From positions 44,752 to 108,751 of the forward strand of contig CAZNOG010000013.1 of the NCBI GenBank assembly GCA_964574635.1: DNA of 64,000 nucleotides, in the 5' to 3' direction. The number at the start of each line of letters is the position of its first letter. The stretch's first letter is position 1. Shown one piece after another: positions 27,901 through 35,590 of the stretch. The position numbers and the translations under genes are program-made. The notes beneath the pieces are model-generated. The model was given only the letters and a program-made list of their open reading frames with translations, was not told the origin of the DNA and did not search any database. The stretch comes from CAZNOG01 sp964574635 (lineage in GTDB: Bacteria; Bacteroidota; Bacteroidia; Flavobacteriales_D; Cryomorphaceae).

Positions 27901-29114
27901 AGTTTGTATCTGCCGCCGTGCGGGAAGTTGAGCAAGTATTCCCCCGAATTCGGATCCGAAAATTGCACGTCGAGTTCCCGACCAGTGGCCACATCCGTGA
28001 CGGTAATTTTGGTGGTTTTGACCTCGGGATTGATGTGGTTGATAAAGTCGCCTTTCACGAAAGTCAACTCCATCGGCGCCGTTTCGACCTCTACGCGGTA
28101 CACGTGCATGCTGCCGAACGGGCTCGATCGGGAGGAGGAAAAGTTCGCCAGGTGGTTCAAGGAGTCGACCACGTAGAACAAATCGTCGTCGGGCGTATTG
28201 ACGGCGAAATCCAAGTTTTGCGGTGGAGAGAAAATCCCCGTTCCGGGGTCGAGGGTCGATCTGAAAATGTCGTATCCTCCCATGCTGCCATGTCCTTTTG
28301 ACGAGAAGTAAAGCGTTTTCCCGTCGGGGTGCATGTAGGGGAAATCCTCGTCGTAAGGCGAGTTGATGGTGGAGGGCAGCGCCACGGGCTCCGAAAACTC
28401 TCCATTGGGCAGAACGTCGGCGCGGTAGATGTCCAAGCCGTTCTTTCCGTCCCGGCCGTAACTGGAAAAATACACCGTGGTACCGGAACCCCGGAAGTGA
28501 ATCAGGGAGCGGTGGTTGTTTTTCTTGTCGAGGTTCGAGAGAAGGGCGTCGGGCGTGACCAAAATGCGCCCGCCTATGTCGGCCAAGTCGTAAAGGCGGA
28601 AAAACGCGTCCACCGAAGCGCTTTTCTTGTCGAGCACGGTGATCTCCTTGATCTGGCTCAGCAATCCCAATCCATCGCGGCAAGCCTGTATACGCCTGTC
28701 GATTTCGAGTTCCTGAATCTCTTTCGACGAAGCGAGTTCCCGGAATTTGCCGTACGCCTCGATGGCGTCGGAAAAGAAATAATTCAAGTGGTAGGCACGG
28801 CCGAGGAAATACCAGACTTCCTTATCCACGCCTGAAGCCCGGGATGCGAATCGGAGGAATTTTATCGATTCCTTTTTGTTGTCGGCACTGCCGTACAGGG
28901 CGGAAGCCCCGTATTTGTAATTGTAAGTGGGGTTGGTCGGATTCAGGCTCAACAGCTGGGAATACAGCGGCATGGCTTCCACGTAAGCCCGATTACGGAA
29001 GTGCTTATCAGCCTCATTTTTCAGGTCTTGTTCGCTGTATTGGGCTTTGAGGGAGAGGGAGCACAACAGCGAGAAAGCGAACAAATACCAAGTGTACTTT
29101 GACCGCAAAGTCAT
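21936..29114 (-). CDS. Giant exported TPR-PD40-CRD-coiled-coil-SPOR protein
   Basis: 2392 residues. A Sec signal peptide (YLFAFSLLCSLSLKAQ, cut near 24) is followed by TPR-like helices (~25-155), a PD40 beta-propeller region (~190-345: TVYFSSYGRDGKNGLDIYRA, KTLYFSSKGHGSMGGYDIFR), and a carboxypeptidase-regulatory-like domain (~360-425). This TPR-PD40-CRD order is that of PorE, a type IX secretion component. PorE then has an OmpA peptidoglycan-binding domain, but here ~1600 residues of Glu/Ala/Arg-rich coiled coil and acidic linker follow. Three SPOR-like modules end the protein (~2050-2120 FQVQVGAYRN; ~2187-2260 FTVQVGVYSK; ~2308-2388 FIVIMGRFTTD), plausibly binding peptidoglycan. One perfect dispersed element is embedded at 26612-26630. 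The link to T9SS or gliding is inference from architecture. Confidence 0.85.
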   Translation of the reverse strand: MTLRSKYTWYLFAFSLLCSLSLKAQYSEQDLKNEADKHFRNRAYVEAMPLYSQLLSLNPTNPTYNYKYGASALYGSADNKKESIKFLRFASRASGVDKEVWYFLGRAYHLNYFFSDAIEAYGKFRELASSKEIQELEIDRRIQACRDGLGLLSQIKEITVLDKKSASVDAFFRLYDLADIGGRILVTPDALLSNLDKKNNHRSLIHFRGSGTTVYFSSYGRDGKNGLDIYRADVLPNGEFSEPVALPSTINSPYDEDFPYMHPDGKTLYFSSKGHGSMGGYDIFRSTLDPGTGIFSPPQNLDFAVNTPDDDLFYVVDSLNHLANFSSSRSSPFGSMHVYRVEVETAPMELTFVKGDFINHINPEVKTTKITVTDVATGRELDVQFSDPNSGEYLLNFPHGGRYKLSVEVSGSDRVHVGIVDIPLSTGVNAYLQEMELTSSGGIEKLSINNRFDKTFDGDIAALAQELLRQKAQLDVNFNRTESTTESAPIADAGSNPDRAYNDAGFGAGMSNELIIQQAEEREELLENRIAQLEELIDKAAEKSATRLQDARDLLARADELTRRARAGESGDPHADMFNAGVARHRANIALKESRNAEALKGLLEARKAEVDGQLTERKSRTENLRTSVASGDYDTVLEAMKEERAYRENLDPNADRFEPVRTLREESLEAANLARSAMDRASSMRATANKQTEALQNAKRRRENAKGAEITRLDEEIERLTDEVQSAQRRTENAFAQAEELMRVADDEHIRYEMLAEFTQTENAAVTSEDNPVWTQTAQEEIEVGLDEVDIDDAMVAAYMEANPDAATDEFGDAMALEFRKYYAGVEATPTKTHTAQTPEESVETTDEVAVAEPTVHEAGNQVVETAPPAGVETTEPTTDTAANASEPAIAGVPEDELSTGDEAADEAGEEVVFVGETDLDDSGQEAENHVESQSSENEADAVEAPQEVADYPTQPVVDAEDVQEDSTYDDPSIGTEEKIRLEREKVNAAKDWVAIIEESEAELQSGGEGDTEQVREQLRQYAALKSDRLREIEEGEERIAQWERELEYAHAQRLQTAFEDVDTLDASLVARLEMKIPEIAEDVRVMRDLREIDRDYLAELAAVELSGLSHPEIARQRIRLAESLIEDLDGWLEDDAQNEIPRERLLELRRILALGIRQDQEVLEGALAYRPRTPEARDYAELIHGEDEIAENDDAVQMRASGELSPDMEADLALPFSRSVVYPDYEEEQARIGAITDSLARTVERMKLNRLLLDELAADIDLYKLGVESTDEPDERLLARYQDLLSERFEVVTELQRDAAALNAASSDAPADVAALTENSEGTANDEDEMAEAPSLSADLSAAGPETRPVHHLKAEYRERVDDIESRGLEPDVRLDSLTALSLRTADVIDLEVERLVDMLDDPTLKVNRDSLQILINDLDAVAADQRQLADLYRNEKESLELVSALENRSDTASEQQEEPEVAMVEAQEDMEMEGTEEIDADDLQEALMEVDVADGIDLGTIHYRSLNANIRRGELEERVETAEELSGEIEAQRLQLATAEGPERDSLVIVLADNNRKLQAINEDILKGLVASNAEERAYYESENRRLLEDLSSAQPQEAIVVGDESLTVESIGERLTESENTSAVDVDALTAEERKDLLAREMRRIEELSALNEQLREKSAELHEMRRREALAMKVSGSEGTLATVGHPSIWAMVNDSTTYEPLPEKAYLNPIHVAVGEELTVERRTELIAEEPALDIDLEFADEGNEEASKALLMTKSHVDETGIALLSETPLQYAYITSSIRADSLKALEWQTADLSEDWLRMARENASEVERLERSLPSVTVEAERKETERRIADLRSETEELLQKSAIAASRAELLREERRRSEEELALAALELTHSQRKALDDLKGGRSYAVVSQDESEHLARNANEWIVGGAPEVPTAPVATASQPLAVAPTTTEVVADTAPPSEEVTLVAEVPPADNSVPETTSPTEAEEEVYEEVLPAANATDFIPKDLYEQTGGNWLGIVDIIAEKDDFSDVTETMFVATGRDQVYSNENPIPLDPEMPEGLIFQVQVGAYRNAIPQDLFGEFAPIMGMDLGDGITRYRAGLFKLYAQAAAARDKIREKGYSDAFVVAFLDGQRLTEPEARELLAQASREEANTAAPGNSIAPVAESTPTSNASENAPPDYYNDPEAAEAIQVEATPGLFFTVQVGVYSKPVKLEQLYNLDNLNTELTSGGLIRYTTGRYPSIEAATPKKLEAREKGVADAFITAYLNGARIPIDSAMAVLENEGPSILSENLVGARPEAQPAPTVDEASDGPSEEGGFIVIMGRFTTDVPQELANLFLERPELDIRRIEGPGGGAIYVTSELPSRQDALQILEISRRAGVTTAVIGRIVDGDIKEIISD
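26612..26630 (+). repeat. Dispersed GT-rich element, copy 4 (perfect, inside a gene)
   Basis: Exact GGGTTTTTGTGGGTGTGGC on the plus strand, preceded by GGGCGGTGT. It lies within the minus-strand giant gene, where it encodes part of EATPTKTHTAQTPEE in the low-complexity acidic linker (~residues 826-840), without breaking the frame. Confidence 0.85.
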
Positions 29115-29344
29115 TTATCGTTTAAGGGTAGTATCCATACGCGTTGAAGCGACGAATGTTACCACTAAGAAACCAATAAAAACCGGTTTATGGAAAAAAG
29201 CGGTCGAATGGGTGAAAGGCTTTGAGAACGAAGGGGTACATGCGCGACCTTCTCCGCCTCGAATCTCCGTGAAAACATCGACTTCCCCGGAGTCAAACCA
29301 GACCTCAACAGGCAATACGTCAGGACACTACACTCTCGGCGACG

Positions 29345-32300
29345 TCAAAACATAAACTGGTCGACGAAAATTCCCCTTCCGTTTTTGGAGCCCATCATGT
29401 AGAGGTAATCGTCGGATTTTTTCTCCCCCGATTTTTTGCGTTTATCCTCCTTTTCTTCCATCAAGAGCGTGTTGAATTCCTGATCGGAAGAAACGGCCTG
29501 AAGCACCCCTCGTTTGTAATTGAAGTAATACCAGTGGGCGTCGTCCACTTCGAGGTAGAGGTGCACCACGTCGCCGCTTTTGCGCTTTTCGATGGCGACC
29601 TTGCCGGGCACCTCGCGGAAGAAGTGGTTCTTGCCTATCGAGGCGATCCCCACGGAACCTTCCGATACGAATGCCTCGAGCACCGGATCCCATTTGAGCA
29701 CCAAATCGGATAGGAACAAAGATTTCGCCAGCGCGTCGGGCATACGTCGGACGTTACCGCTCAAACTGAGTTCGGAAATAATTTTGTCGGAAGCTTCCAA
29801 GCCCATGATTTCTCGTATGGCGTATTCGTAGTTCGATTTGGCAAAGTCCATGGGCTTCAGCTCCGGAACTCCCGCCAGGTAGGTTCTCATCAGGTCCATG
29901 GCCTTGTCGTTGAAGAAAAAATCCAATACGAGGGAGGCGTTGATGTTCAGCTCAGCGCCTTGGGGATCGAAGTCCAAATTCCCGATGGTGTTCATATCGA
30001 ATAGGCCGAGGTCCTGCGCCAGCTCGATTTCCCCCATTCCGGTCAGGGTACATTGGTTCTTTTGCAATGCCACGAAATTGCCGGGCAAATTCGTTTGCTT
30101 GAGCTTGTCGGGGTCGGCGACTTCGTATTGTTGCGCCGCGGGATTGAAGCGGAGAAGGCCTCGTGACGAGAGCACGGAATGGTCTTCCGGGTTGTGGGCT
30201 TCGGAAAGGAAGGTGCCGTACAGGGTATATGGGTCGATGGTCATCTCCACGCCGATCTCCACGGGGTCGCCTTCGTCGTTCACCAGTGCGGAATCGACCG
30301 GGATCAATACTTCTTCGGGGTTGATGACGCTGCGGAAGGTCATCCAGTTCCGTTCGAGTCCTTCGCAGGCGTGGATAATGCGCGTGCCACCTTCGAAGGT
30401 GAGGAATTTCTCATTCGCATTGAGGTAGGCGGTGCCGCGGAACTCGAAATGCGGACTGAGGGTGAAGGAATTCTCGGTGGTGATCAGGCCCTCGGCAACG
30501 GTCTGCAAGGAACTGTCGACTTCCACGGTTCGGAAATGGATGATTTGCGGATTTTTATTCTGGTCCACGTAGGCGTACGAACCTTGAGCCGTGTAAGAAT
30601 TCCGCGAGGCGATCTGCACGGTCGCGTCGGTAATGGTGTGGTATTGGGTCACGTAGTTGGCGGTAATCTCCGCGTTTTCGAGAGGTTCCATGCGCGCTTT
30701 TCGGCGGATGATGACGCGGCCGTCGTCGGGAACGATCTTGGCGTCGGCCACGCGTATCCACGGAATTTCGTCGGCGGTGATCATGTAGTTGTCCAAATCG
30801 TACACGGCTTTCGGCGACATGAAGTTGAGGGAATCCTGACCCTCGGCGACGCTGAAGAAATTCGATCGCGACATGTCGAGTTCGGTATCGATGACGAAAT
30901 CGCTGAGCATTTCCCGGGAAGTTTCCAAAGCGATGTCGTTTCGATCCATAAACCACTTAAATTCATCCATGTAGCAGATGTACTCGTTGACCGGAAACTC
31001 CACCAGGGTTTCGTCGCCGTTGGAGGTGAATTCCCCCACCCTGTTGGCGAAATCGATGTGGGCTTTAACGTTGTCCGTTCTAAACGCGAGGTTGGCTTCC
31101 TGCATCGCTAAAAGCCTGAAGTCGGCCGTGTCGGAATCAAACGTCTCGTAATTGTAAGTGATCAAATCCGATTCGAGTTCCGCCCCCGAAAATTCCACCA
31201 CGCCTTCGCCGATCATGCCTTCCGGCGAGAGCCCGATCAAACCTTTTTGCACCATGGCCTGACCCTCGTACAGGGCGATGGGGTCGTCCACCACCTCGGC
31301 GGTGAGCAGGTCGTCGATGGGGTAAAAGGAAAGGTCCACTTTTCCGGCCTTGGCGTCGGGCACTTCCGTTCCGGTCTGCACCGCGACATTCTCGAACGAG
31401 GTGGTCAAACCCCTCGTGCTGTCCGGAAAGAATGTAAACCGATCGGATCGCGCGGTGGCGGTGAGGTAGTTCAAATCCCCGTCGCCTTGGATGCCGCTGT
31501 AGTTTACCATGACTTTGTCGGTAAACGTGGCTTTGTTGCCATAGAGCGGCATTCCATCCGGAGGCGTGACCTGTTCGAATCCCAAAGAATAATCGCGTTG
31601 AACCCGCAGTTGCTCGGTGATTTCGGGGAAGATTCCGCCCGATACGAATCGACCTTCGAAGGCGACTTGCTCGGTGGCGAAGTTGTCCAAACTGTCGAGA
31701 ATAAATGGTTCGAGCTCGAAATACACCCGATCGCGCTCGTACACTCCACCTTGGATGGCCGAATTGTCGTAGTACACGTAGGATTCCCGGTCGGAAGTCA
31801 GGATGGGGTATTGGGTGAATTCGGTTTGCATCCCCGATTTGTTGTAGGGGTTGTCTATCTGCAGTGTACCGCCGATGCCCTCGATGACGCTTTTCACGCG
31901 ACGTAGTGCGTTGGATTCAGGTCGGAAGTCATCCACGTACAAACGGCAAGAGTCCACGCTGATAAGATCGATTTGGAATTTGTCGTAGTCGAAAGCGAAC
32001 TCCTGTCCGTAGAACTCGAATTTCCCGGACCGGATCACCCCGCCGAAGTTGAAATCGCGGTTTTTGCGGACATTCACTTCTCCGTTTTTGGGGAAGATCG
32101 CCACTTGTTGGGAATCCGACAGAAGGATATGGTCCACTCCGCGGAGCATCAGGTCGAAGTTGGAAAGGTTCAATTCGGCGTTGTTGCCGTCGCGCACGTC
32201 GGAATTGAATTGGATCACATCGTAATCGATGTTGCCTGCGGCCGCGGAAATGTAATCGTAGAGTTTTTGATTGACGCGCACCGTCTGCGTTGGCAGGTCG

Positions 32301-33790
32301 TAGTCGATGAATCCCATGGCGGCCAGCTGGATGAGACGTGGAACGTACATGTCGAGTTGATAACCCATGGAATGCGCCAGGCTCTCGGCCGAAAACACCT
32401 CGGAGTTGACTTGGCGTGCATAGCTGCGGACGGCGTACAAGGGGTTGATGCGGTCCATCCCCTGGATTTGGCGGTACCGGCTCTGCTTGAAGTAATTGGC
32501 CGATTCGAACGCCGCCCGGGTTTCCGTACTTCCAAATAGGTTTCCCATTTTGATGATGGGATCGTCGATGTTCCAGTAAAACGCTTCGAAGTGCAATTCG
32601 AGGTTGTGGTAAGAGTCGTAGTACGGGGATTTCCCAAAACCTTCGTTGGTGCGCATGAGGGTCAGCATGCGGTTGTCGTTCCTGAACCGCAATTGCAGGG
32701 CGGGATGAACGATGGAATCGTTGTTGAGCAGTACCACCAACTCCACCTGCTGGGAAGAAATCTGGTCGGGTTTGATGGTGTAGAATTGCGAGCGCGTAAT
32801 CAGTTGGGGAAGCCCATCCCTTTTAAAAGTCAACGTGGCGGGTTCGTCGGGCGTACCGAATCCTTGCAAGTGCGCTCCCTCCATGCGGAATCCGCCGGAG
32901 TAGTCCACTTTGTCGACCACGTCCGTAATTGCCAGCAGTTTGTTGTACGATGAAAATTGGGGGTATTTCGCGTTTTCGGGGGTGACGCTAGCCAAAAGTT
33001 TGTCCTCGACCATGCCCTGCAGCGGATGATCGAAAAAGGCGTTGAAAAACAACACCGAATCAATGGTGTAAAACGACGATCGGACGCCGATCTCGAATCC
33101 CCGCTCTATGATGGCGTACGTTTCGTTGGGGTCCAGTCCGGCGCGGGTCCACGTGATTTTTCCGCCCTCGCCGAAGAATTTCTCGTCCTTGGGCAGGTAT
33201 TTTCCGGTGGTGGCGTGTATCACCGAACTGTCGTCCCTCGCGATACAAATCAAATCCACGTCCCCGAAGTGAACCGCGTAACTTCTATCAAGTACTTCAA
33301 ACGACCAAGCCGGTTTGTCCACTTTCCATTGCGTGGATTTGGATCTGTAAAACGTGTTGGTGGCGAGCAAGTCTTCCGTTTTCAGGATGAAATCTTCCAA
33401 ATCCGATCGGCTGTTGGCGTCGAGGGCCTGCACGATTTCGACCCACGTATCGAAGTCTTCCCCTTCCTGAGGCGACCCCGGAAAAGCCATGAGGATATTG
33501 ACGAGGGATTCGAAATAGGGAAAGGGCCTCAGCTTTTTCTTCAGCATCATGTCGGCCACCACATAGATCTTTTCGGTTTGCGCTTCATCGTACACGTTTG
33601 ATTGAAGCCAAAACACGTCGAACCGACCGTCGAGCAAGGCTTTGGCTTCCTTCTTGTCCGCATCAGACAGCATCTTCGACAATTCGTCGTAGAAAGCCTG
33701 TTTTTCATGGGTGAAGGAACGTGGCATTTGCGCCGCCGCCGAAAGGGAGACGCAGAGAAGGACAAAGGCGAAAAGGAGTCTGGAGTACAT
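29345..33790 (-). CDS. Very large secreted protein of unknown function
   Basis: 1481 residues with a clean signal peptide (RLLFAFVLLCVSLSAAAQ, cleavage near residue 21) and no later membrane segment. The N-terminal ~120 residues are helical (SFTHEKQAFYDELSKMLSDADKK). The long middle is beta-rich and repetitive in feel, with many short strand-turn units (FEFYGQEFAFDYDKFQIDL, YLNANEKFLTFEGGTRIIHA) reminiscent of OstA/LptA-like or other stacked-strand periplasmic proteins. The C-terminus has a helical stretch, then a charged KEDKRKKSGEKKSDD patch. It lies upstream of the giant SPOR protein on the same strand with a 230-base gap, so shared function or regulation is possible. I do not recognise a named family. 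There is no C-terminal T9SS sorting signal that I can identify. Confidence 0.8.
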   Translation of the reverse strand: MYSRLLFAFVLLCVSLSAAAQMPRSFTHEKQAFYDELSKMLSDADKKEAKALLDGRFDVFWLQSNVYDEAQTEKIYVVADMMLKKKLRPFPYFESLVNILMAFPGSPQEGEDFDTWVEIVQALDANSRSDLEDFILKTEDLLATNTFYRSKSTQWKVDKPAWSFEVLDRSYAVHFGDVDLICIARDDSSVIHATTGKYLPKDEKFFGEGGKITWTRAGLDPNETYAIIERGFEIGVRSSFYTIDSVLFFNAFFDHPLQGMVEDKLLASVTPENAKYPQFSSYNKLLAITDVVDKVDYSGGFRMEGAHLQGFGTPDEPATLTFKRDGLPQLITRSQFYTIKPDQISSQQVELVVLLNNDSIVHPALQLRFRNDNRMLTLMRTNEGFGKSPYYDSYHNLELHFEAFYWNIDDPIIKMGNLFGSTETRAAFESANYFKQSRYRQIQGMDRINPLYAVRSYARQVNSEVFSAESLAHSMGYQLDMYVPRLIQLAAMGFIDYDLPTQTVRVNQKLYDYISAAAGNIDYDVIQFNSDVRDGNNAELNLSNFDLMLRGVDHILLSDSQQVAIFPKNGEVNVRKNRDFNFGGVIRSGKFEFYGQEFAFDYDKFQIDLISVDSCRLYVDDFRPESNALRRVKSVIEGIGGTLQIDNPYNKSGMQTEFTQYPILTSDRESYVYYDNSAIQGGVYERDRVYFELEPFILDSLDNFATEQVAFEGRFVSGGIFPEITEQLRVQRDYSLGFEQVTPPDGMPLYGNKATFTDKVMVNYSGIQGDGDLNYLTATARSDRFTFFPDSTRGLTTSFENVAVQTGTEVPDAKAGKVDLSFYPIDDLLTAEVVDDPIALYEGQAMVQKGLIGLSPEGMIGEGVVEFSGAELESDLITYNYETFDSDTADFRLLAMQEANLAFRTDNVKAHIDFANRVGEFTSNGDETLVEFPVNEYICYMDEFKWFMDRNDIALETSREMLSDFVIDTELDMSRSNFFSVAEGQDSLNFMSPKAVYDLDNYMITADEIPWIRVADAKIVPDDGRVIIRRKARMEPLENAEITANYVTQYHTITDATVQIASRNSYTAQGSYAYVDQNKNPQIIHFRTVEVDSSLQTVAEGLITTENSFTLSPHFEFRGTAYLNANEKFLTFEGGTRIIHACEGLERNWMTFRSVINPEEVLIPVDSALVNDEGDPVEIGVEMTIDPYTLYGTFLSEAHNPEDHSVLSSRGLLRFNPAAQQYEVADPDKLKQTNLPGNFVALQKNQCTLTGMGEIELAQDLGLFDMNTIGNLDFDPQGAELNINASLVLDFFFNDKAMDLMRTYLAGVPELKPMDFAKSNYEYAIREIMGLEASDKIISELSLSGNVRRMPDALAKSLFLSDLVLKWDPVLEAFVSEGSVGIASIGKNHFFREVPGKVAIEKRKSGDVVHLYLEVDDAHWYYFNYKRGVLQAVSSDQEFNTLLMEEKEDKRKKSGEKKSDDYLYMMGSKNGRGIFVDQFMF

Positions 33791-33796
33791 AAATGG

Positions 33797-34630
33797 TTAC
33801 GAAATTGCTTTTAGAAATGCCAGAGCGGCCCAGTGATTCGATTCTTTTGTAACGCTTGGCCGCAGATTGTATTTCCCGGCGACATCGGTCAATTCCCCGA
33901 CGTCGGTGTCGAAAAATCCGCTCAGGAGGATCGTGCCCCCGGGTTTTAGCGCATCGGCGTATTTGGCCATATCGGCTTTCAGTACGTTCTTGTTGATGTT
34001 GGCGAATATCACGTCGAAAGTCCGGTCGCCGATCTCGGCGGCGTCCCCGTGTTTCACGGTCATGTCCACACCGTTGGCCGCCGCGTTTTCCAATGAGTTT
34101 TCATACGCCCTCTCTTCCGTGTCGATGCCCAAGGCGGAAGAAGCGCCGGAGAGCATGGCTGCGATGCCGAGCACACCCGTGCCGCACCCCATGTCGAGTA
34201 CCGACTTCCCGCGCAGGTCCATGTCGCCGATCATCTCGAGCATGAGAGCCGTGGTCGCGTGGTGGCCGGTACCGAACGACATGCGCGGGTCGATGACGAT
34301 GTCGTGCTCCACCTCCGGATTTTCCGGATGAAAAGAGGCGCGTACGAAAAATCGGTTTCCCACTCTCACCGGCTCGTATTCCGATTCCCACCGGGCGTTC
34401 CAATTTTCGTCGGGGATGGTTTCGGCGGTGAACGCAATCTCCGCGCCGTCCCACCCGTTCACCAAGTTTTCGACCCGGCGTGGATCGTCTTGGGATTCGG
34501 GAATGTACGCGTCCACGCCGGTGGGCGTATCGACGAAGGATTCGAACCCCAGATCGGCGAGTTCGCTCACCAGAATTTCCGCCGTGGGTTTCAGCGGTTC
34601 ACATTGGAATCTGTATCGGCGATAATTCAT
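33797..34630 (-). CDS. prmA: Ribosomal protein uL11 methyltransferase
   Basis: Trimethylates uL11 using S-adenosylmethionine. From ATG 34630 the protein has 277 residues, matching Bacteroidota PrmA. The N-terminal uL11-binding domain (~1-100) precedes DIVIDPRMSFGTGHHATTALM (~125-145), the PrmA signature, then the SAM motif VLDMGCGTGVLGIAAMLSGA and the active-site strand VIFANINKNVL. The start is fixed by the ATGA overlap with the tpiA stop codon and because the open frame upstream reads through tpiA in the wrong frame with an Arg-rich nonsense composition. The stop lies 6 bases before the start codon region of the 1481-residue gene, so tpiA-prmA may read through into the large exported-protein genes. 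Confidence 0.93.
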   Translation of the reverse strand: MNYRRYRFQCEPLKPTAEILVSELADLGFESFVDTPTGVDAYIPESQDDPRRVENLVNGWDGAEIAFTAETIPDENWNARWESEYEPVRVGNRFFVRASFHPENPEVEHDIVIDPRMSFGTGHHATTALMLEMIGDMDLRGKSVLDMGCGTGVLGIAAMLSGASSALGIDTEERAYENSLENAAANGVDMTVKHGDAAEIGDRTFDVIFANINKNVLKADMAKYADALKPGGTILLSGFFDTDVGELTDVAGKYNLRPSVTKESNHWAALAFLKAIS

Positions 34631-35385
34631 CCGGCGGCTTCGATGATGGCCATAAAATCTTGGGCGTTCAGCGCAGCGCCACCGATCAACCCCCCGTCCA
34701 CGTCGGGACCGGCGAAAATCTCGGCCGCGTTGTCGGGCTTGCAGCTGCCCCCGTACAAAATCCGGATTCCATCGGCGAAGGTGGAACCGAAAAGCTCGGC
34801 GAGCACCTTCCGTATTTCGGCGTGCATCTCTTGCGCTTGCTCGGCCGTGGCGGTTTTTCCCGTGCCGATGGCCCACACCGGCTCGTATGCCACCACGAGG
34901 TTGGTCAACAATCCCGCATCGAGATTACGCAGGGCGGTATTGATTTGATCGGTGACCACTTGCACGTGGCGCCCAGCTTCGCGTTCCTCCAGTTTTTCGC
35001 CGCAGCAATACACCGGGATGATGCCCGATTCGGCGCAGGCGTCGATTTTCCGTCCGGCGAGTTCGTCGGTTTCACCGTGATAAGCGCGTCTTTCGCTGTG
35101 GGCGATGATGGCGTATTGCACCCCCGCCGAGCGCAGCATCCGCGCCGAGAACTCACCGGTGTAGGCGCCGTAGTCGGAATGGGCGCTCACGTCTTGAGAC
35201 CCGATGCTTATTCGGGAATGAGCCGAATGGACGAAGGCCGACAAGTAAGGCGCGGGAGGCGCCACCATCACTTCCACCGAATCGGGCCATTGGCCGGCGC
35301 CGCGCGACAGTTCGTCCAGCAGTTCTTTTCCCGATTGTTGGTCTTTGTTCATCTTCCAATTGCCCGCGACCAAAGCTTTTCTCAT
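34627..35385 (-). CDS. tpiA: Triosephosphate isomerase
   Basis: Glycolytic and gluconeogenic interconversion of dihydroxyacetone phosphate and glyceraldehyde 3-phosphate. The 252-residue length is normal. All catalytic elements are visible: Asn and Lys in VAGNWKMNKD (~8-14), the electrophilic His in IIAHSERRAY (~97), the base Glu in VVAYEPVWAIGTGKTA (~170), the flexible loop GTGKTATAEQAQE, and the phosphate-binding LYGGSCKPDNAAE with a terminal DGGLIGGAAL. The stop overlaps prmA by 4 bases. A dispersed GT-rich element and a possible upstream promoter (TATGTTTG at 35574-35567) lie in the 205-base gap before it. Confidence 0.97.
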   Translation of the reverse strand: MRKALVAGNWKMNKDQQSGKELLDELSRGAGQWPDSVEVMVAPPAPYLSAFVHSAHSRISIGSQDVSAHSDYGAYTGEFSARMLRSAGVQYAIIAHSERRAYHGETDELAGRKIDACAESGIIPVYCCGEKLEEREAGRHVQVVTDQINTALRNLDAGLLTNLVVAYEPVWAIGTGKTATAEQAQEMHAEIRKVLAELFGSTFADGIRILYGGSCKPDNAAEIFAGPDVDGGLIGGAALNAQDFMAIIEAAG

Positions 35386-35462
35386 CTTATCGATTTTTTA
35401 AGGTTTTGTGGGTTTCCCATCCCGAGGGAAAATCCCTTCAATATCCGTTTATTTCCGTGCCA

Positions 35463-35481
35463 GTCACACCCACAAAAACCC
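35463..35481 (-). repeat. Dispersed GT-rich element, copy 5 (18/19)
   Basis: On the minus strand 18 of 19 bases match GGGTTTTTGTGGGTGTGGC. It lies between the asnB-like gene ending at 35591 and tpiA. A degenerate half-copy (GGTTTTGTGGGTT) lies about 50 bases away at 35402. Confidence 0.75.
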
Positions 35482-35566
35482 AAAACCACCTGTGCGTCCC
35501 TCCGTTCGGAACCCGTGGAAAGTGCGTGGGATCGGTGCGTTTGTGCCGGACCGCGCATCGGAAGTT

Positions 35567-35574
35567 CAAACATA
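35567..35574 (-). promoter_or_regulatory. Possible -7 element for tpiA-prmA
   Basis: TATGTTTG on the minus strand matches TAnnTTTG exactly, but the best -33 candidate (TTTTG near 35603-35599) has a 24-base spacer, and the implied 5' leader would be ~175 bases and include the dispersed element. Confidence 0.3.
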
Positions 35575-35590
35575 GCCATAGCCGGTGAAA

